Of a stretch of DNA of 64,000 nucleotides, positions 1-11,623 are shown piece after piece. The notes below the pieces were generated by a model. It made no database searches. It saw only the letters and a program-made list of their open reading frames with translations, and had not been told where the DNA came from. Origin of the DNA: Epiperipatus broadwayi (taxonomy: Eukaryota; Onychophora; Udeonychophora; Euonychophora; Peripatidae); contig JAQFVV010012506.1 in assembly GCA_028023455.1 (NCBI GenBank), positions 3,032,714 through 3,096,713 on the forward strand, given 5' to 3'. A program made the position numbers and the translations under genes. Position 1 is the stretch's first letter. Every line of letters starts with the position of its first letter.

Positions 1-1139
1 TTTGTGTTTAAAGTGTCACATGTAACTTTAAATGATAATGTTATCAAAAGACTTTACTAATGCAAGTATAAAATCAGTCTAATTTTGTTATCTTCTTTAG
101 TATTTAGCTTTATATAGAGAAAAACTAAAAACATTATAGTTTAATAAAATTAATCTTCAATTTTACATATATAATTATCCAAGAATTTTATAAGGTTTTT
201 TTTTCAACTGCTTAGTACAAATGTATAATCAGTCTATTTATTGCAGAAATGTTTGTTCATTGTTAAAAATATAAGAACTGACCACACCATTAATTTTAAA
301 TCTTTGCTCTCTTTATTGATAATCTTTATCTTATTTATATTTAACCACAATTTTATATTTTATTTTTAAAGCAAATGATTTCATATCATTTTATTTAGTT
401 ATAAATGTGATTTGATTAGCATATCTAATGTTACTGATAATTATTTTACCAGTCTAGATTACGTAATTGTTTTGTCTTATCTATATGCCTTAATATTAAG
501 TGATATATGATAGATAGTACTATATAAATATGTTATGTATCAAGTGAAATAATTTAAATGATGTTATGTAGTCTCCTGTTTATTTATTCAGATGTGAAAC
601 TAGTCTCTTTAACTATAACATGTTCTAATTTTAACTTCTTAGGCCAAGTACAGATTGTTCATCAGAGGAATGATCCTAGTTCAGTACATTTATCTATCGT
701 TTGCAATAACTCAATTTTTCCCAAGTGCTTTATTATTTAGCTTTAATATATTTCCATAAAATAAAAACACAGAATTTTCATAATATCATCAATTTTTAAG
801 AGAATGATTTGATTATAATCTTTAAGGTTGTATATGCCATGGATCCATCATTAAAAACTTCAAACTGCTAAGTTATTTATAAATTCTTTAAATTATCTAT
901 CTATAACAAGATTTATCACTGTCATTAATGTGAAAAACGTTCATGATTTTTTACTCATCTTTTGTGAAAATTTAAATTAAATTTTGTTGACAATATTAGA
1001 TTAATTAGTAAGAATAGTGTCAACAAATTCGAGACTAAAATTAATTTCATTAAAAATAATAAACTTTAATTTCAACTTTATGCTAAAAATTTTTTTTATT
1101 GTGCTTAGGAAAATTTGGGGATTATTATGAGTCCTGGTT

Positions 1140-1140
<1 letters not shown>
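1..1140. other. AT-rich non-coding DNA
   Basis: No gene, RNA or recognisable repeat is visible. The only open frame of note (558-740, 60 codons) has low-complexity, hydrophobic composition and no recognisable domain. Confidence 0.6.

Positions 1141-1173
<33 letters not shown>
1141..1173. repeat. (CA)n(TA)n microsatellite at LTR insertion point
   Basis: A run of CA dinucleotides passes into TA dinucleotides and ends exactly where the left LTR of the 1,174-9,373 element starts with TG. The right end of that element is also followed by ATATATAT, so the target-site duplication is probably AT-type. Its length cannot be fixed inside a dinucleotide repeat. Confidence 0.8.
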
Positions 1174-3962
1174 TGAAACAGTAAGGTCTGCTTTGCAGAT
1201 CTTCGTTTCACCTTTTCTCTCCTATTTCCTACTCTCATACCTTAGTTTAAACCCCAATCTATCGTAGTGTGTCTGCAATGCGCTTATATACTGAAAATCC
1301 CACCCAATTTTAAATCACGAGTACAACGCTCATATTATATATAAGTATAACTCATTCCCAAAGAAATAAAATATTATGGATTAGGTATATGTTCTCATAA
1401 TTTAGATTTATTTAAAAAGTAGGTTATATAAGTTGTAATTGCGCACACACTATGATATGCATTTTAAAACTCATATCAAAATTATAAATTGTTAATTAAA
1501 GTTTTTTTTTTTTGTTGTTGTTATTTTTTTTTTTTTGATTTAAAATAAAGTTCATATTCATTTAGTAGATAGATTCAAATATTGCATTTTAAAAAGTAAA
1601 ATCATTTTCTTTTAATTTAATAAAAGTCATTCCAAATATTTCTGTTAAAATAAATGAGGGACAATAGTTTAATTATTTCATGTTGTAGAAGTTTATCTAA
1701 AAATACAGCAGATGTCCACTTAAGGTTTTCTTTAATTAGTAAAAGTAATATTTAATGAAATCTAGTTTGTAATTCGAATGTTGACAAGGAAATTAACAAT
1801 AGAAATTAATTAAAATTTTGTTAAATTCCTTTAGACATTCGGATAGGTTTAATTACAGCTGATAAGTCTGATATATTTTTGTAATGCTCCAGGGCAGTTC
1901 TATTTTTCAATTCCACTATAAAAAGGAGGGTTTCTTTTGTTCTCCATTCTGGTCATTTGCTGATGAAATGTTCTAGTAAAATATTCTTCAAAAATATTTT
2001 CCTGAGATTTTAGCTACGTGCCTGCGAACTTATATTTGAAGCCAAGTTGTCGTCTCCAAATTAATTCACCATGTTTACCACACAAATTGCTAACCTTGAC
2101 ATGTCGAAGTAGAGCTGGCACAGAGGCTATTTCCCTTAGGAATGGCTGGATGCTGCTCTAGACCATCAGAAGCTATCATGTAAGGAACCCCGGAACTGCT
2201 GCTGCTGCCAAAAATATGAACAATTCCAGATTTTTCTGCTGAGTTATATTAAACCTGCCGACCATCAATCTACCTGCAAATGCTTCTCCAGTGGTAACCT
2301 AAATTAACCCAAGAGCTCTTGTGATTCCTAACTAACGTGCTATAGCTATTTTAAATTGGTTTTTTTAATTTCACATTATTTTATTATGTAACATGTTCTA
2401 ATATAATCAACAGTTTTGCTCTCTATCCTTGAGTTAATATTTTCTATTTATAAAGCTTTCTTTTATTTTATTATGAAAATGTGTCAGAATTGTCTTTGAC
2501 TGAGTCAATTATTTCCTTTGTTGAAAGTAAGATGCCGCTATTAAGGCATATTTTAAATTTATAAATAATTCCCAATTTTATTATCTCACAAATCACTCGT
2601 TCGAAGGCGATTCTAATCTTCTTTAATATATATAATAATCAAATAGTTTAAAATCTACATTTTATTGATTTTAACCTAATATGACAGTATGTGCGAGGTC
2701 AATGATTAAATGTGTTCCCAAATGCATGATTGCATAAATAAACCTATGCTTACTTTTCAAACCCGTAAGCATGCATTTTCCTATTTTAAATACTGTGTTT
2801 TTCTTTAATTACCAAGTTCATCATTGATGTCGAGAATGTGCGGACCTTTTAAGTAAATTTCTGGGAATTTGATTGGGCATTTCTCTTAATCCAAGTAAAA
2901 TCCATTTAGTATGTTTTATATACATTAGTCTAGTATTTCTGGTAAATGAATTGGTTGTTGAGACTGCTTTGCTTTGCTTTCCAAGGATTTTACATGGCCA
3001 AGTCCATTCTCTCTTCACTTCCTGCATTTCCCAGGCAGATTGTGTACTCAAATGTCACACCTGGGAATTAGATGCAGTCGTCACCCAGTCACTAAGTTTC
3101 GGCTGTTCGTGACAACACTTTCCTGCAGTTTAGCGGCGAGCTGTCCTCCGTAGTCATTCCAAATATTTCACTATTGTTTTATTTCTATATTTATTTTACA
3201 AAGCATCCATGACTTAAACATGTCACAACCACCATCCTTTAATACATTCATTATTAGCAATACTGGCCTCCCATCTGCTTTAATTATTATTATCAAATAA
3301 ATGTCTTGATCACATCCCCACTTTATTGCTTAGTAAGCTTTTGTCCATGCTATTCTCAAAATCAATAAATATTATATAACCCATAATATCAAATATTTTA
3401 TTAAACTGTTATAATTACTCAAAGCACCTCACACATGTTCCCATCTCTTTAAGCACATTATCATAATGCTATTAGCCCGAGGGATAGAATATATAATTTT
3501 TCTTTAAAACTTTTTTGTCATTTATTGGAATGTAATGCCAAAAATTATTTAATATGTGTCCCTGTCTCATATAAGCAGACAGTGGCGTCATATATATATT
3601 TCTATATAAATAAATTTTGAAATCATTTAAAACTAATTTTGATTTTATTTTATTGATTCCTATCACTGTCTTGGTCTATATATCTATTTCTCCATTTCTT
3701 TTGTACATCCATAGATGTTAATTAGTAACCCAACCTATTTTAGTATAGAGTCTTTTTGTTTTTCCCTGACCACCAGGCACTGGTAAAAGGTTATACTAGT
3801 AGTAGCATCAAATACATTATCACGTAGGTGGCACTGTGAAATTTGCACTTTAGATTCAAACTTAGTATATCTTGAAGGCAACCCCTTCTAGAATGTTCAG
3901 TTTCATGTTTGGGGTTTGAATTTTGCAGTGTGTTGGTGAGATAGACGATTCTTCCCGTTACA
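1174..3962 (+). repeat. Left LTR of element LTR1
   Basis: 2,789 bp, TG...CA bounded, aligning along its length to 6,509-9,373. It is shorter than the right copy partly because about 50 bp next to an ATTATTC-type duplication near 1,975 are missing (present at about 7,327-7,380). The open frame at 2,873-3,112 is shared by both LTRs but has no recognisable domain. Confidence 0.8.
1917..1924 (+). promoter_or_regulatory. Candidate TATA box in left LTR
   Basis: TATAAAAA followed by a GGAGGG stretch lies about 740 bp into the LTR. The matching place in the right LTR (about 7,272) reads TGTAAAAG, so only the left copy keeps a good TATA box. Promoter activity is inferred from position and sequence only. 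Confidence 0.4.
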
Positions 3963-3987
3963 TAGTAAATTTTTTTTTCCGGGTCCA

Positions 3988-4008
3988 TGGCTTTCCCAAA
4001 CATGGAGC
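3988..4008 (+). other. Degenerate primer binding site (tRNA-Lys type)
   Basis: TGGCTTTCCCAAACATGGAGC lines up with the classical tRNA-Lys1,2 primer site (TGGCGCCCAACGTGGGGC) with a small insertion and a few substitutions. It lies 25 nt past the LTR end, behind a TAGTAAATTTTT spacer. The second LTR element has the same spacer type and a better-preserved site at 30,334-30,352, which supports the call. Confidence 0.55.
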
Positions 4009-5225
4009 CTCGATTATTTAAACACCCACATCCCTGTAGATCTTAATTATTTAAACATCCACATCCCTGTAGCTTAATGTTAGCATTTTGTTCATATTTA
4101 ATCACCCAAATCCATTACATTTTGATATATGTAATATTTTTCAAACTCTATATTATCTATATGTTTATTTTCGTATATATTTCATATATTTTGTTTGACT
4201 CGGGCATTCAATTACTTATACTATATAATCTAAAATTGTCCAAACTTGCTATAGTGCAATACAAGCCATCTGAATTGTCTGTATTTATTGTTTCACTTAA
4301 GTCACACTATGTATGCATAGTGTAAATTACTGAAATATTGTCCCAAGTGAGTATTGTGACAATCTATGTATATTTCAAATCTTGTATTTTACTCTCAAAA
4401 TAAAGTTTTATCGACTCAATGCGCAAGATAGCATAATAATAATTTTGTATGGTAATGACCTAGATATAATAGGCTATTGTATGGAATTCAGAAATATAAT
4501 AATAAAATTTTGTAATCAATAAAATGCGAATGTTTTAACGAGTGCCCATAGTTAAATGGAATAGTTATTAAAAATTAATTTTGGGAAGCTAACAGTCTAT
4601 GGATATTTTAACTAGTGACATGGTGCCCAAGGGTAATTTCACTAAATGGAGTTACTTCTAAAATAAATTTTCTCACCAGGCTAAATTCTTTTGTATGTAA
4701 TGTGTTTTTTTCAACGTGTATACATTTTCTTAGACCAAATAATGAGACATTAATCGGATCAATAATTATAATGTAAATAAATATATATGTATGCTAATCT
4801 TAAATAAGAAGGAATGAAATAAGTATACCTGGATCTAGCGAATGTTTATATATATAAATAAAGTTGCTTAAGTTTAAAAATATATTTTAGCAAAACAATT
4901 TGACAGGTAGCAATTAAGAAATTTTCTATATATATGGGCAGTAAAATATATATGTTAGCAACAGATTTAAACAAGAAATTTTGGCAGTAGTTAAGGTTTT
5001 AGTGATAAATGTAAAAGCAGCAATTAGGACAACAGGACCGAGTGGGAGATAGCCGATTAGCCATTGATAAAATTGTAATCAAACGTAATAATCACAGAGT
5101 TAAACAAGGAATAAATATAAATAAAATAGAAATAACCGTAAAACAGTGTAAAAGTTTTTTTTGATATATTAAATAGCTAGCAATAAAATAAAATAAAAAG
5201 TCATCATCATCATCGATCACGATAA
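4009..5225 (+). other. Internal leader of element LTR1
   Basis: About 1.2 kb of AT-rich sequence between the primer site and the first open frame. A short direct duplication (ATTATTTAAACA[CT]CCACATCCCTGTAG) lies at 4,013-4,072. No coding potential is recognised. Confidence 0.5.
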
Positions 5226-6196
5226 TTGTACAAAGCCATGGAAAATACGGATGATAATGAGATCCATTTCGTAACTATTATAGAGTTATTTAAGCAAGGT
5301 GAAGAAAGAGCGAAAAGATGGGAAGAAGAAAGCCGAAGGAGAGGTGAGGAACTTGGAGTGCTGTACAGAATCCTCCCTGGATGGCAAGATATGACAGAGG
5401 AACTCCTGAACCAGAAAGTAGAGACCAGTGATTCAATAAATTATGATATAGGCCAAAGTACCAACACTAGCATCCTCGAAATTGACAAATGCTGCATAAA
5501 GAACAATTAAGAGGTCATTGAACCAAGAAAAGATAAAACAGACCTGAACTTGGTAGGGTCATTGACAGATGAATCCCTGAACAAGAAATTAGAGTCCAAT
5601 GATTTGGCAAATGAAAAAAATGATCCACGAGACATAGGACCTCAAACCCAGCTAACCAAGCTTGTCAACATTAAAATATTCCATGAAGTAAAAAAATGTC
5701 CCAGACTTCATTTGGAAATAATATTTCCAGCAAATGATGTTCGGGACACAGGACATCAAACTCAGCTAACCAAGCTTCTTCACATAAAAATTTTTCATGA
5801 AGTAAAACAATGTCTCCAACTGTATTTAGATGGGATATTTCCAGCCAATGATGTATGAGACCTAGGGCCTCAAACCCAGCTAACCAAGCTTACCACCAAT
5901 ATCAACGTACTTAAAGAAAACAAGGAAAATATCCACCTGATATAGCAAGAATATATCAACCGTATGAAGTAAAGAAAATAGTGAAAACAATGATGGCACT
6001 GGATTTCAGCCCATGGGCCAAGGAGCCACCAGATAAGGCAAATAATTTCGACAACCTAAAGCTACAGTTATTAACAACCAGCAGTTTGAAACCCTGTGTA
6101 TATCAACCACCAGACAATATAAAGAGGCCTAATAATCTGAGATTGCAATTATTAAAATATAAAGGTAGTTATCACCCGCCAGACCCAGGATTGTAG
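5226..6196 (+). pseudogene. Broken repetitive ORF inside element LTR1
   Basis: A purine-rich, charged reading frame starts at 5,226 (or at the internal ATG 5,238) and runs 94 codons to a TAA at 5,508. It continues in the same frame through 5,550-5,858 to a TGA, and then shifts frame for 5,981-6,196. The N-terminal part is rich in Glu, Arg and Lys and could form a helix. The middle contains 38-residue repeats carrying QTQLTKL, IKIFHEVK and IFPANDV. The last part repeats a PPD...NLxLQLL unit. I recognise no Gag, protease or other domain. Its place inside an LTR element suggests a gag-like or accessory protein, but this is inference. It is more G+C-rich than its surroundings, as expected of former coding sequence. 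Two stops and a frameshift make it a pseudogene in this copy. Confidence 0.55.
5636..5910 (+). repeat. 114-bp in-frame tandem repeat
   Basis: The string CAAAC[CT]CAGCTAACCAAGCTT recurs at about 5,643, 5,757 and 5,871, a period of 114 bp (38 codons), giving about 2.4 copies. The period is a multiple of three and the encoded peptides are conserved, so the expansion happened while the frame was coding. Confidence 0.85.
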
Positions 6197-6499
6197 TAAG
6201 TTTTTTTTTTTTTTTTTTTTAAAAAATGAATTGACATGTCAGGATAAATGAGAAAGGAGATCGGATAAACCAATATTATACTTTTAAAATGTTAAATAAA
6301 AATTGTTGAAGGGGATAATAGACAAAATGTTTGCTAGATGGTAGATTATTTTTTATATGATCCGGGTATATAATTCAGTTTCGTTCCATCATTATATTTA
6401 TATACTGTAGGTTTTATCTTGTAAATTTGTTATGCAGGCTTCATAAGTGGACACCTGTTGTAAGATCTTTTTTTTTACAATTTTTTTTGTTTCATCACT

Positions 6500-6506
6500 G
6501 AGGAAA
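6500..6506 (+). other. Candidate polypurine tract before right LTR
   Basis: GAGGAAA, followed by TG, sits directly upstream of the right LTR start at 6,509. The second LTR element has a similar TGAGGCAG just before its right LTR. The tract is short, so the call rests on position. Confidence 0.35.
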
Positions 6507-6508
6507 TG

Positions 6509-9373
6509 TGAAAAAGTAAGGTCTGCTTTGCAGATCTTCATTTCATCTTTTCTCTTCTATTTCCTACCCTCATACCTTAGTTTAAACCCCAATCTATTGT
6601 AGTGTGTCTGGAATGTGCTTATATACTGAAAATCCTGCAGAATTTTAAACCATGAGTACAACGCTCATGTTATATATAAGTATAACTCATTCCCAAATAA
6701 ATAAAGTATTATGGATTAGGTATATGTTCACATAATTTAGATTTATTTAAAAAGTATGTTATATAAGTTGTAATTGCACACACACTATGATATGCATTTT
6801 AAAACTCATATCAAAATTATAAACTTTTAATTAAAGTTATTTTGTTTGAATCTATTTACAAAAATATATTACAGTCGTAATATATTTTTGATTTAAAATA
6901 AAGTTCATATTCATTTAGTAGATAGATTCAAATATTGCAATTTATAAAGTAAAATCTTTTTTTTTTTAATTTAATAAAAGTCATTCCAAATATTTCTGTT
7001 AAAATAAATGAGGGATAATAGTTTAATTATTTCATGTTGTAGAATCTTATCTAAAAATACAGCAGATGTCCACTTAAGGTTTTCTTTAATTAGTAAAAGT
7101 AATTTTTAATTAAATCTAGTTTGTAATTTGAATGTTGAGAAGGAAATTAACAATAGAAATTAATTAAAATTTTGTTAAATTCCTTTAGACATTCAGATAG
7201 ATTTAATTACAGCTGATAAGTCTGATATATTTTTGTAATGCTCAAGGGCAGTTCTATTGTTTCAATTCCACTGTAAAAGGAAGGGTTTTCTTTTGTTCTT
7301 TATTCTGATCATTTGCTGATGAAATGTTTCTAACCAAAATTATTCTGGTGTTGCTAATGAAATTATTCGAGTGATATTCTAGTAAAAATATTCTTCAAAA
7401 TATATTTTCCTGAGAGGTTAGCTACGTACCTGCGAACTTATATTTGAAGGTGAGTTTTCACCTCCAAATTAACTCACCATGTTTACCACACCTATTGCTA
7501 ACTGTGACATGACTGACTAGAACTGGAAAGAAGGCTATTTCTCCTTGGGAATGGCCAGATGCTGCTCTAGACCATTGGAAGCTATCACATAAGGAACCCC
7601 GGAACTGCTACTGCTGCCAAAAATATGAACAATTCCAGATTTTGCTGCTGAATTATATCAAAACCTGCCGACCATCAATCTACCTGCAAATGCGTCTCCA
7701 GAGGTAACCCAAATTAACCCAAGAGCTCTTATGATTTCTAACTAACATGCTATAGCTATTTTAAATTGCTTTTCTTTTATTTCACATAACTTTATTATGT
7801 ACTTCTTTAACGTGATCAAATATAATCAACAGTTTTGCTCTCTATCCTTGGGTTAATATTTTCTATTTATTAAGCTTTCTTTTATTTTATTATGATAATG
7901 TGTCAGAATCGTCTTTGACCAAGTGAATTATTCCCTTTGTTGAAAATAAGATGCCGCTATTAAGGCATATTTTAAATTTATAATAATTCCCAATTTTATT
8001 ATCTCACAAATCACTCGTTCGAAGGCGATTCTAATCTTCTTTAATATATATAATAATCAAATAGTTTAAAATCTACATTTTATTGATTTTAACCTAGTAT
8101 GAGAGTATGTGCGAGGTCAATGATTAAATGTGTCCCCAAATGCATGATTGCATAAATAAACCTATGCTTACTTTTCAAACCTGTAAGCATGCATTTTCCT
8201 ATTTTAAATACTGTGTTCTACTTTAATTACCAAGTTCATCATTGACGTCGAGAATGTGCGGACCCTTTTAAATGAATTTCTGGGAATTTGATTGGGCATT
8301 TCTCTTAATACAAGTAAAACTCATTTAGTATGTTTTATATACATTAGTCTAGTATTGCTGGTAAATGAATTGGTTGTTGAGACTGCTTTGTTTTGCTTTC
8401 CAAGGATTTTACACAGCCAAGTCTGTTCTCACTTCATTTCCTGCATTTCCCAGGCAGAGTGTGTACTCAAATGTCACAGCTGGGAATTGGATGCAGTTGT
8501 CAAGTTTCAGCTGTTCATGACAACACTTTCCTACAGGTTAGCGGTGAGCTGCCCTCTGTAGTCATTCCAAATATTTCACTATTGTTTTATTTCTATATTT
8601 ATTTTACAAAGCATCCATGACTTAAACATGTCACAACCTCCATACCCTTAATAAATTCATTATTAGCAATACTGGCCTCCCATATGCTTTAATTATTATT
8701 ATCAAATAAATGTCTTGATCACATTCCCACTTTATTGCTTACTAAGCTTTTGTCCGTACTATTCTTGAAATCAATAAATATTATATAACCCGTAATATCA
8801 AATATTTTATTACACTGTTATAATTACTCAAAGCACCTTGCACATGTTCCCATCTCTTTAAGCACATTATCGTAATGCTATTAGCCCGAGGGATAGAATA
8901 TATAATTTTGCTTTAAAACCCTTTTGTCATTTATTGGAATGTAATGCCAATAATTATTTAATATGTGTCCCTGTCTCATATAAGCAGACAGTGGCATCAT
9001 ATATATATTTCTATATAAATAAATTTTGAAATCATTTAAAACTAATTTTGATTTTATTTTATTGGTTCCTATCACTGTCTCGGTCTATATATCTATTTCT
9101 CCATTTTTTTTGTACATCCATAGACGTTAATTAGCAACCCAAACTTATTTTAGTATAGAGTCTTTTTGTTTCTTTCTGACCACCAGACACCGGTAAAAGG
9201 TTATACTAGTAAGTAGCATCAAATGCGTTATCACATAGGTGGCACTGTGAAATTTGGACTTTAGATTTGAACTTAGTATATCTAGAAGGCAACCCCTCCT
9301 AGAATGTTCAGTTTAGTGTTTGGGGTTTGAATTCTGCAGTGTGTTGGTGAGATAGATGATTCTGACCATTACA
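6509..9373 (+). repeat. Right LTR of element LTR1
   Basis: 2,865 bp, TGAAAAAGTAAGG at the start and CCATTACA at the end, matching 1,174-3,962. It is followed by ATATATAT. The divergence from the left copy (many scattered substitutions and small indels, not counted) means the insertion is not recent. Confidence 0.8.
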
Positions 9374-10000
9374 ATATATATTGCAACAGATATACTGTTC
9401 CCCATGTATATATATTCAAAAGATCCCCCCCCCCCCATTTAAAAATACTGGCATGATTTGTTGTTAGAAAAGAAAAGACTTAATAATGGTTGAGGAAAAC
9501 TAAAAATTTAAACAAACAAAGGAATCATGAAAATCATGAAAATTGACAGCAATGAAAAAAAAAGGTTAATTTGGTCAAATTAAAAATAAAAAAAGACACA
9601 ACAAATACGTTAAATATGCAATTAAAAGAAAGTATAAATCTTTCTTTATTAAAATTCATCAATCCAAAAAAAAAGGAAATCAATAAAGTAAAAAAGAAAA
9701 TATATATATATATATATTTAAACATTAAAAAAACATAAGTTTATTTTGTATTGCAGAAAAATAATTTGTAAGACAAAATAACTTAGGTGTTAAGCCAATG
9801 CTTTAGGCAAAGAAATGTAAAATTAATTGGAATTCGAAAACACATAGCCAGATAATTAAAAATGGTCTTCTACTGCCAAAAAGAATAGCCAATGAGCTGG
9901 GCGAAATGACACGAACATGGATGAAAATATACTACCAACACCAATTAAGGCAGGCATCATATAAAGAGAATCCATTCTGATAAGCAGAAAGTATAAATAG
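9374..10000. other. AT-rich flank with homopolymers
   Basis: Contains the post-LTR ATATATAT, a run of 13 C at 9,425-9,437, several A-runs and a TA run at about 9,702-9,718. No gene is visible. The minus-strand frame at 9,534-9,725 is a translation of T/A-rich simple sequence. Confidence 0.6.
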
Positions 10001-10539
10001 CTTGAAAAATTTGGATTATCAGACAGAGAGAATAATTTTTATTATTATCGTCAGTTAAGTAGTTTTTTTTTTTGAGAAGTCATATTGAATAAAACAAGCA
10101 GAGAAAGTGCAAAATATTTTGGAAAATTCGGATTATCAGAGAGTATTTATTTTTATCAGTTTTACTAAGTAAAGCAAGACAGAAAAATCAAAACTTAACC
10201 ATGAAAAAACAGTATAACATGGGCGGTTGACCTGCGTTTTTCTCTTCATCCACCATCATGAAGTAAGCTCCAGCCTGTCTACTGTGCCATTCATTAAGCC
10301 TCATGGTTATTGAAAGAGAACAACAAGTAATAAGGTAAGAATTAAAAAATAGTAGCAATTCAATTATTAATGCTATGATAAAAAATTTAATAAAAGAAAA
10401 AATTAATGGAGAAATACGAAAACGTTAATTGTATTCTATATTTCAAAGTATAAATAAAACTGCTAATGAATTTATGTATAAAAATATATGTTTGCAGCAG
10501 ACCAAGTAAATATTTATGTTAGAATAATTAAATGCTGTA

Positions 10540-11130
10540 TAAATCATAAATGCTTCAACTGCATATTACTTTTATCTGGATAATATAATAAAGTTTATGT
10601 GTATGAATATACCTCTATATTTGACTAAATTATAAATGCTTACCTGCATATTGAATAAAATTGCAAATGCTTAATACTTACCTGAATGTTGATTTTGTGG
10701 GAGTAATTTAAACCACATTACTGGATTTAATAAATTTAATGAAATACTAATGGACTGCAAATAAAATAACTTAAGGTTAACTGGAACACTGAATTAGACA
10801 CAAAATGTAAATTGTTAAAGACCTTGCATTCTCTAATTCCTATTGTACTATTATTGACTGTATACTAAGATAGACAGTGGACTGCAAATAAAATATTTGT
10901 TAAATTAAGTGGAACTCTGCATCAGATGCTATCAGTTGTCTTCATTACTCTCTCTGTTATCTCAATATGACACATTCCTCTCTGTGAATTAATTATATAA
11001 CTAAAGATGTAAGTTGTTAAAAGAACTATAAAAGGACTTTATTATACTCTCAACAAGTTACATTCTTTAAGTCATACTGAAGTATACCAAAGAAACCCAA
11101 TGGACCAGAAATGAATGAAACAATGAATCT
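10540..11130 (+). repeat. Degenerate subrepeats upstream of an LTR-like copy
   Basis: TGGACTGCAAATAAAATA followed by TTAA and GGAAC recurs at about 10,751 and 10,880 (period about 128 bp). Related AAATGCTT...CTGCATATT units occur at 10,545-10,690. They probably belong to the same LTR or leader as 11,130-11,569, whose 5' boundary I cannot place. Confidence 0.45.
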
Positions 11131-11569
11131 TCATATGGATATGAAGGAACTTTATTAGAAGAACTTGCAAATTAATTTGTTAAATAAATTTATTGTTACT
11201 TAAAATTAATCTCAGTTATCCAGTTGTTCAATTCTATTTTGTTTTTGTTGCATCACTCATTATTCATTGCACTTGTTCATGAGAATCTCATGCCTCCTGA
11301 GCTATGTCTGGCATAACTAGACCTAGGTAAGTCAGGTTGTAGTGAGAGGGAACTCTAGTGGCGCCGTTTGGAAAACCAAACATATAAATGTCTAGATGCT
11401 TCCAGCCTCTATGGTACTACATTCTCTGATGAGCAGGAAATATTGTTGTAGGGGAGGGGGTTAACATCTGCATTGGGTAATGCCAATTGATAGTTCCTTC
11501 CTGCAACATGCTCATCAGGAAATTGTTACAACTGAAGTAATAATAGGGTTGTGTGGTGGTCCGGTTACA
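11130..11569 (+). repeat. LTR-like copy (family LTR3), plus orientation
   Basis: About 440 bp that reappear inverted at 13,775-14,210. It ends GGTTACA next to a TA tract, the same terminal form as the two LTR families above. It includes CTAGTGGCGCC (11,355-11,365), also found near the 3' end of the 28-34 kb LTRs. The true 5' end is probably farther upstream (near 10.0-10.2 kb), so this may be a solo LTR. No coding region accompanies it. Confidence 0.55.

Positions 11570-11570
<1 letters not shown>

Positions 11571-11623
<53 letters not shown>
11571..11623. repeat. (TA)n microsatellite
   Basis: About 50 bp of TA dinucleotides interrupted by a few TG, directly abutting the LTR-like 3' end at 11,569. 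The repetitive-peptide frames here are microsatellite translations. Confidence 0.9.

Larger units (their letters stand above)
1174..9373 (+). mobile_element. Non-autonomous LTR retrotransposon with about 2.8-kb LTRs (element LTR1)
   Basis: Two long direct repeats (1,174-3,962 and 6,509-9,373), similar over their whole length, flank a 2.5-kb internal region. Each repeat begins TGAAA and ends TTACA, the TG...CA ends expected of LTRs. A degenerate tRNA-Lys-type primer binding site follows the left repeat and a short purine-rich stretch precedes the right one. The interior has only a broken repetitive ORF and no protease, RT, RNase H or integrase, so the element would need enzymes in trans. The layout resembles plant LARD elements. 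A segmental duplication is the alternative, but the TG/CA ends, primer site and TA-rich flanks favour an LTR element. Orientation is taken from the primer-site and ORF strand. Confidence 0.75.

Noticed and set aside
2821-3051. Minus-strand frame in the left LTR of LTR1
   Set aside because: Antisense frame not kept in the right LTR; no domain.
2873-8561. Matching open frames at 2,873-3,112 and 8,292-8,561
   Set aside because: They are the same place in the two LTRs of LTR1. Similarity follows from LTR duplication, the C-terminal ends differ by frameshift, and no domain is seen.
11427-11445. CTGATGAGCAGGAAAT as a hammerhead ribozyme core
   Set aside because: The CTGATGAG box is present but no CGAAA box, stem II or stem III can be formed nearby, and the inverted copy does not keep it.
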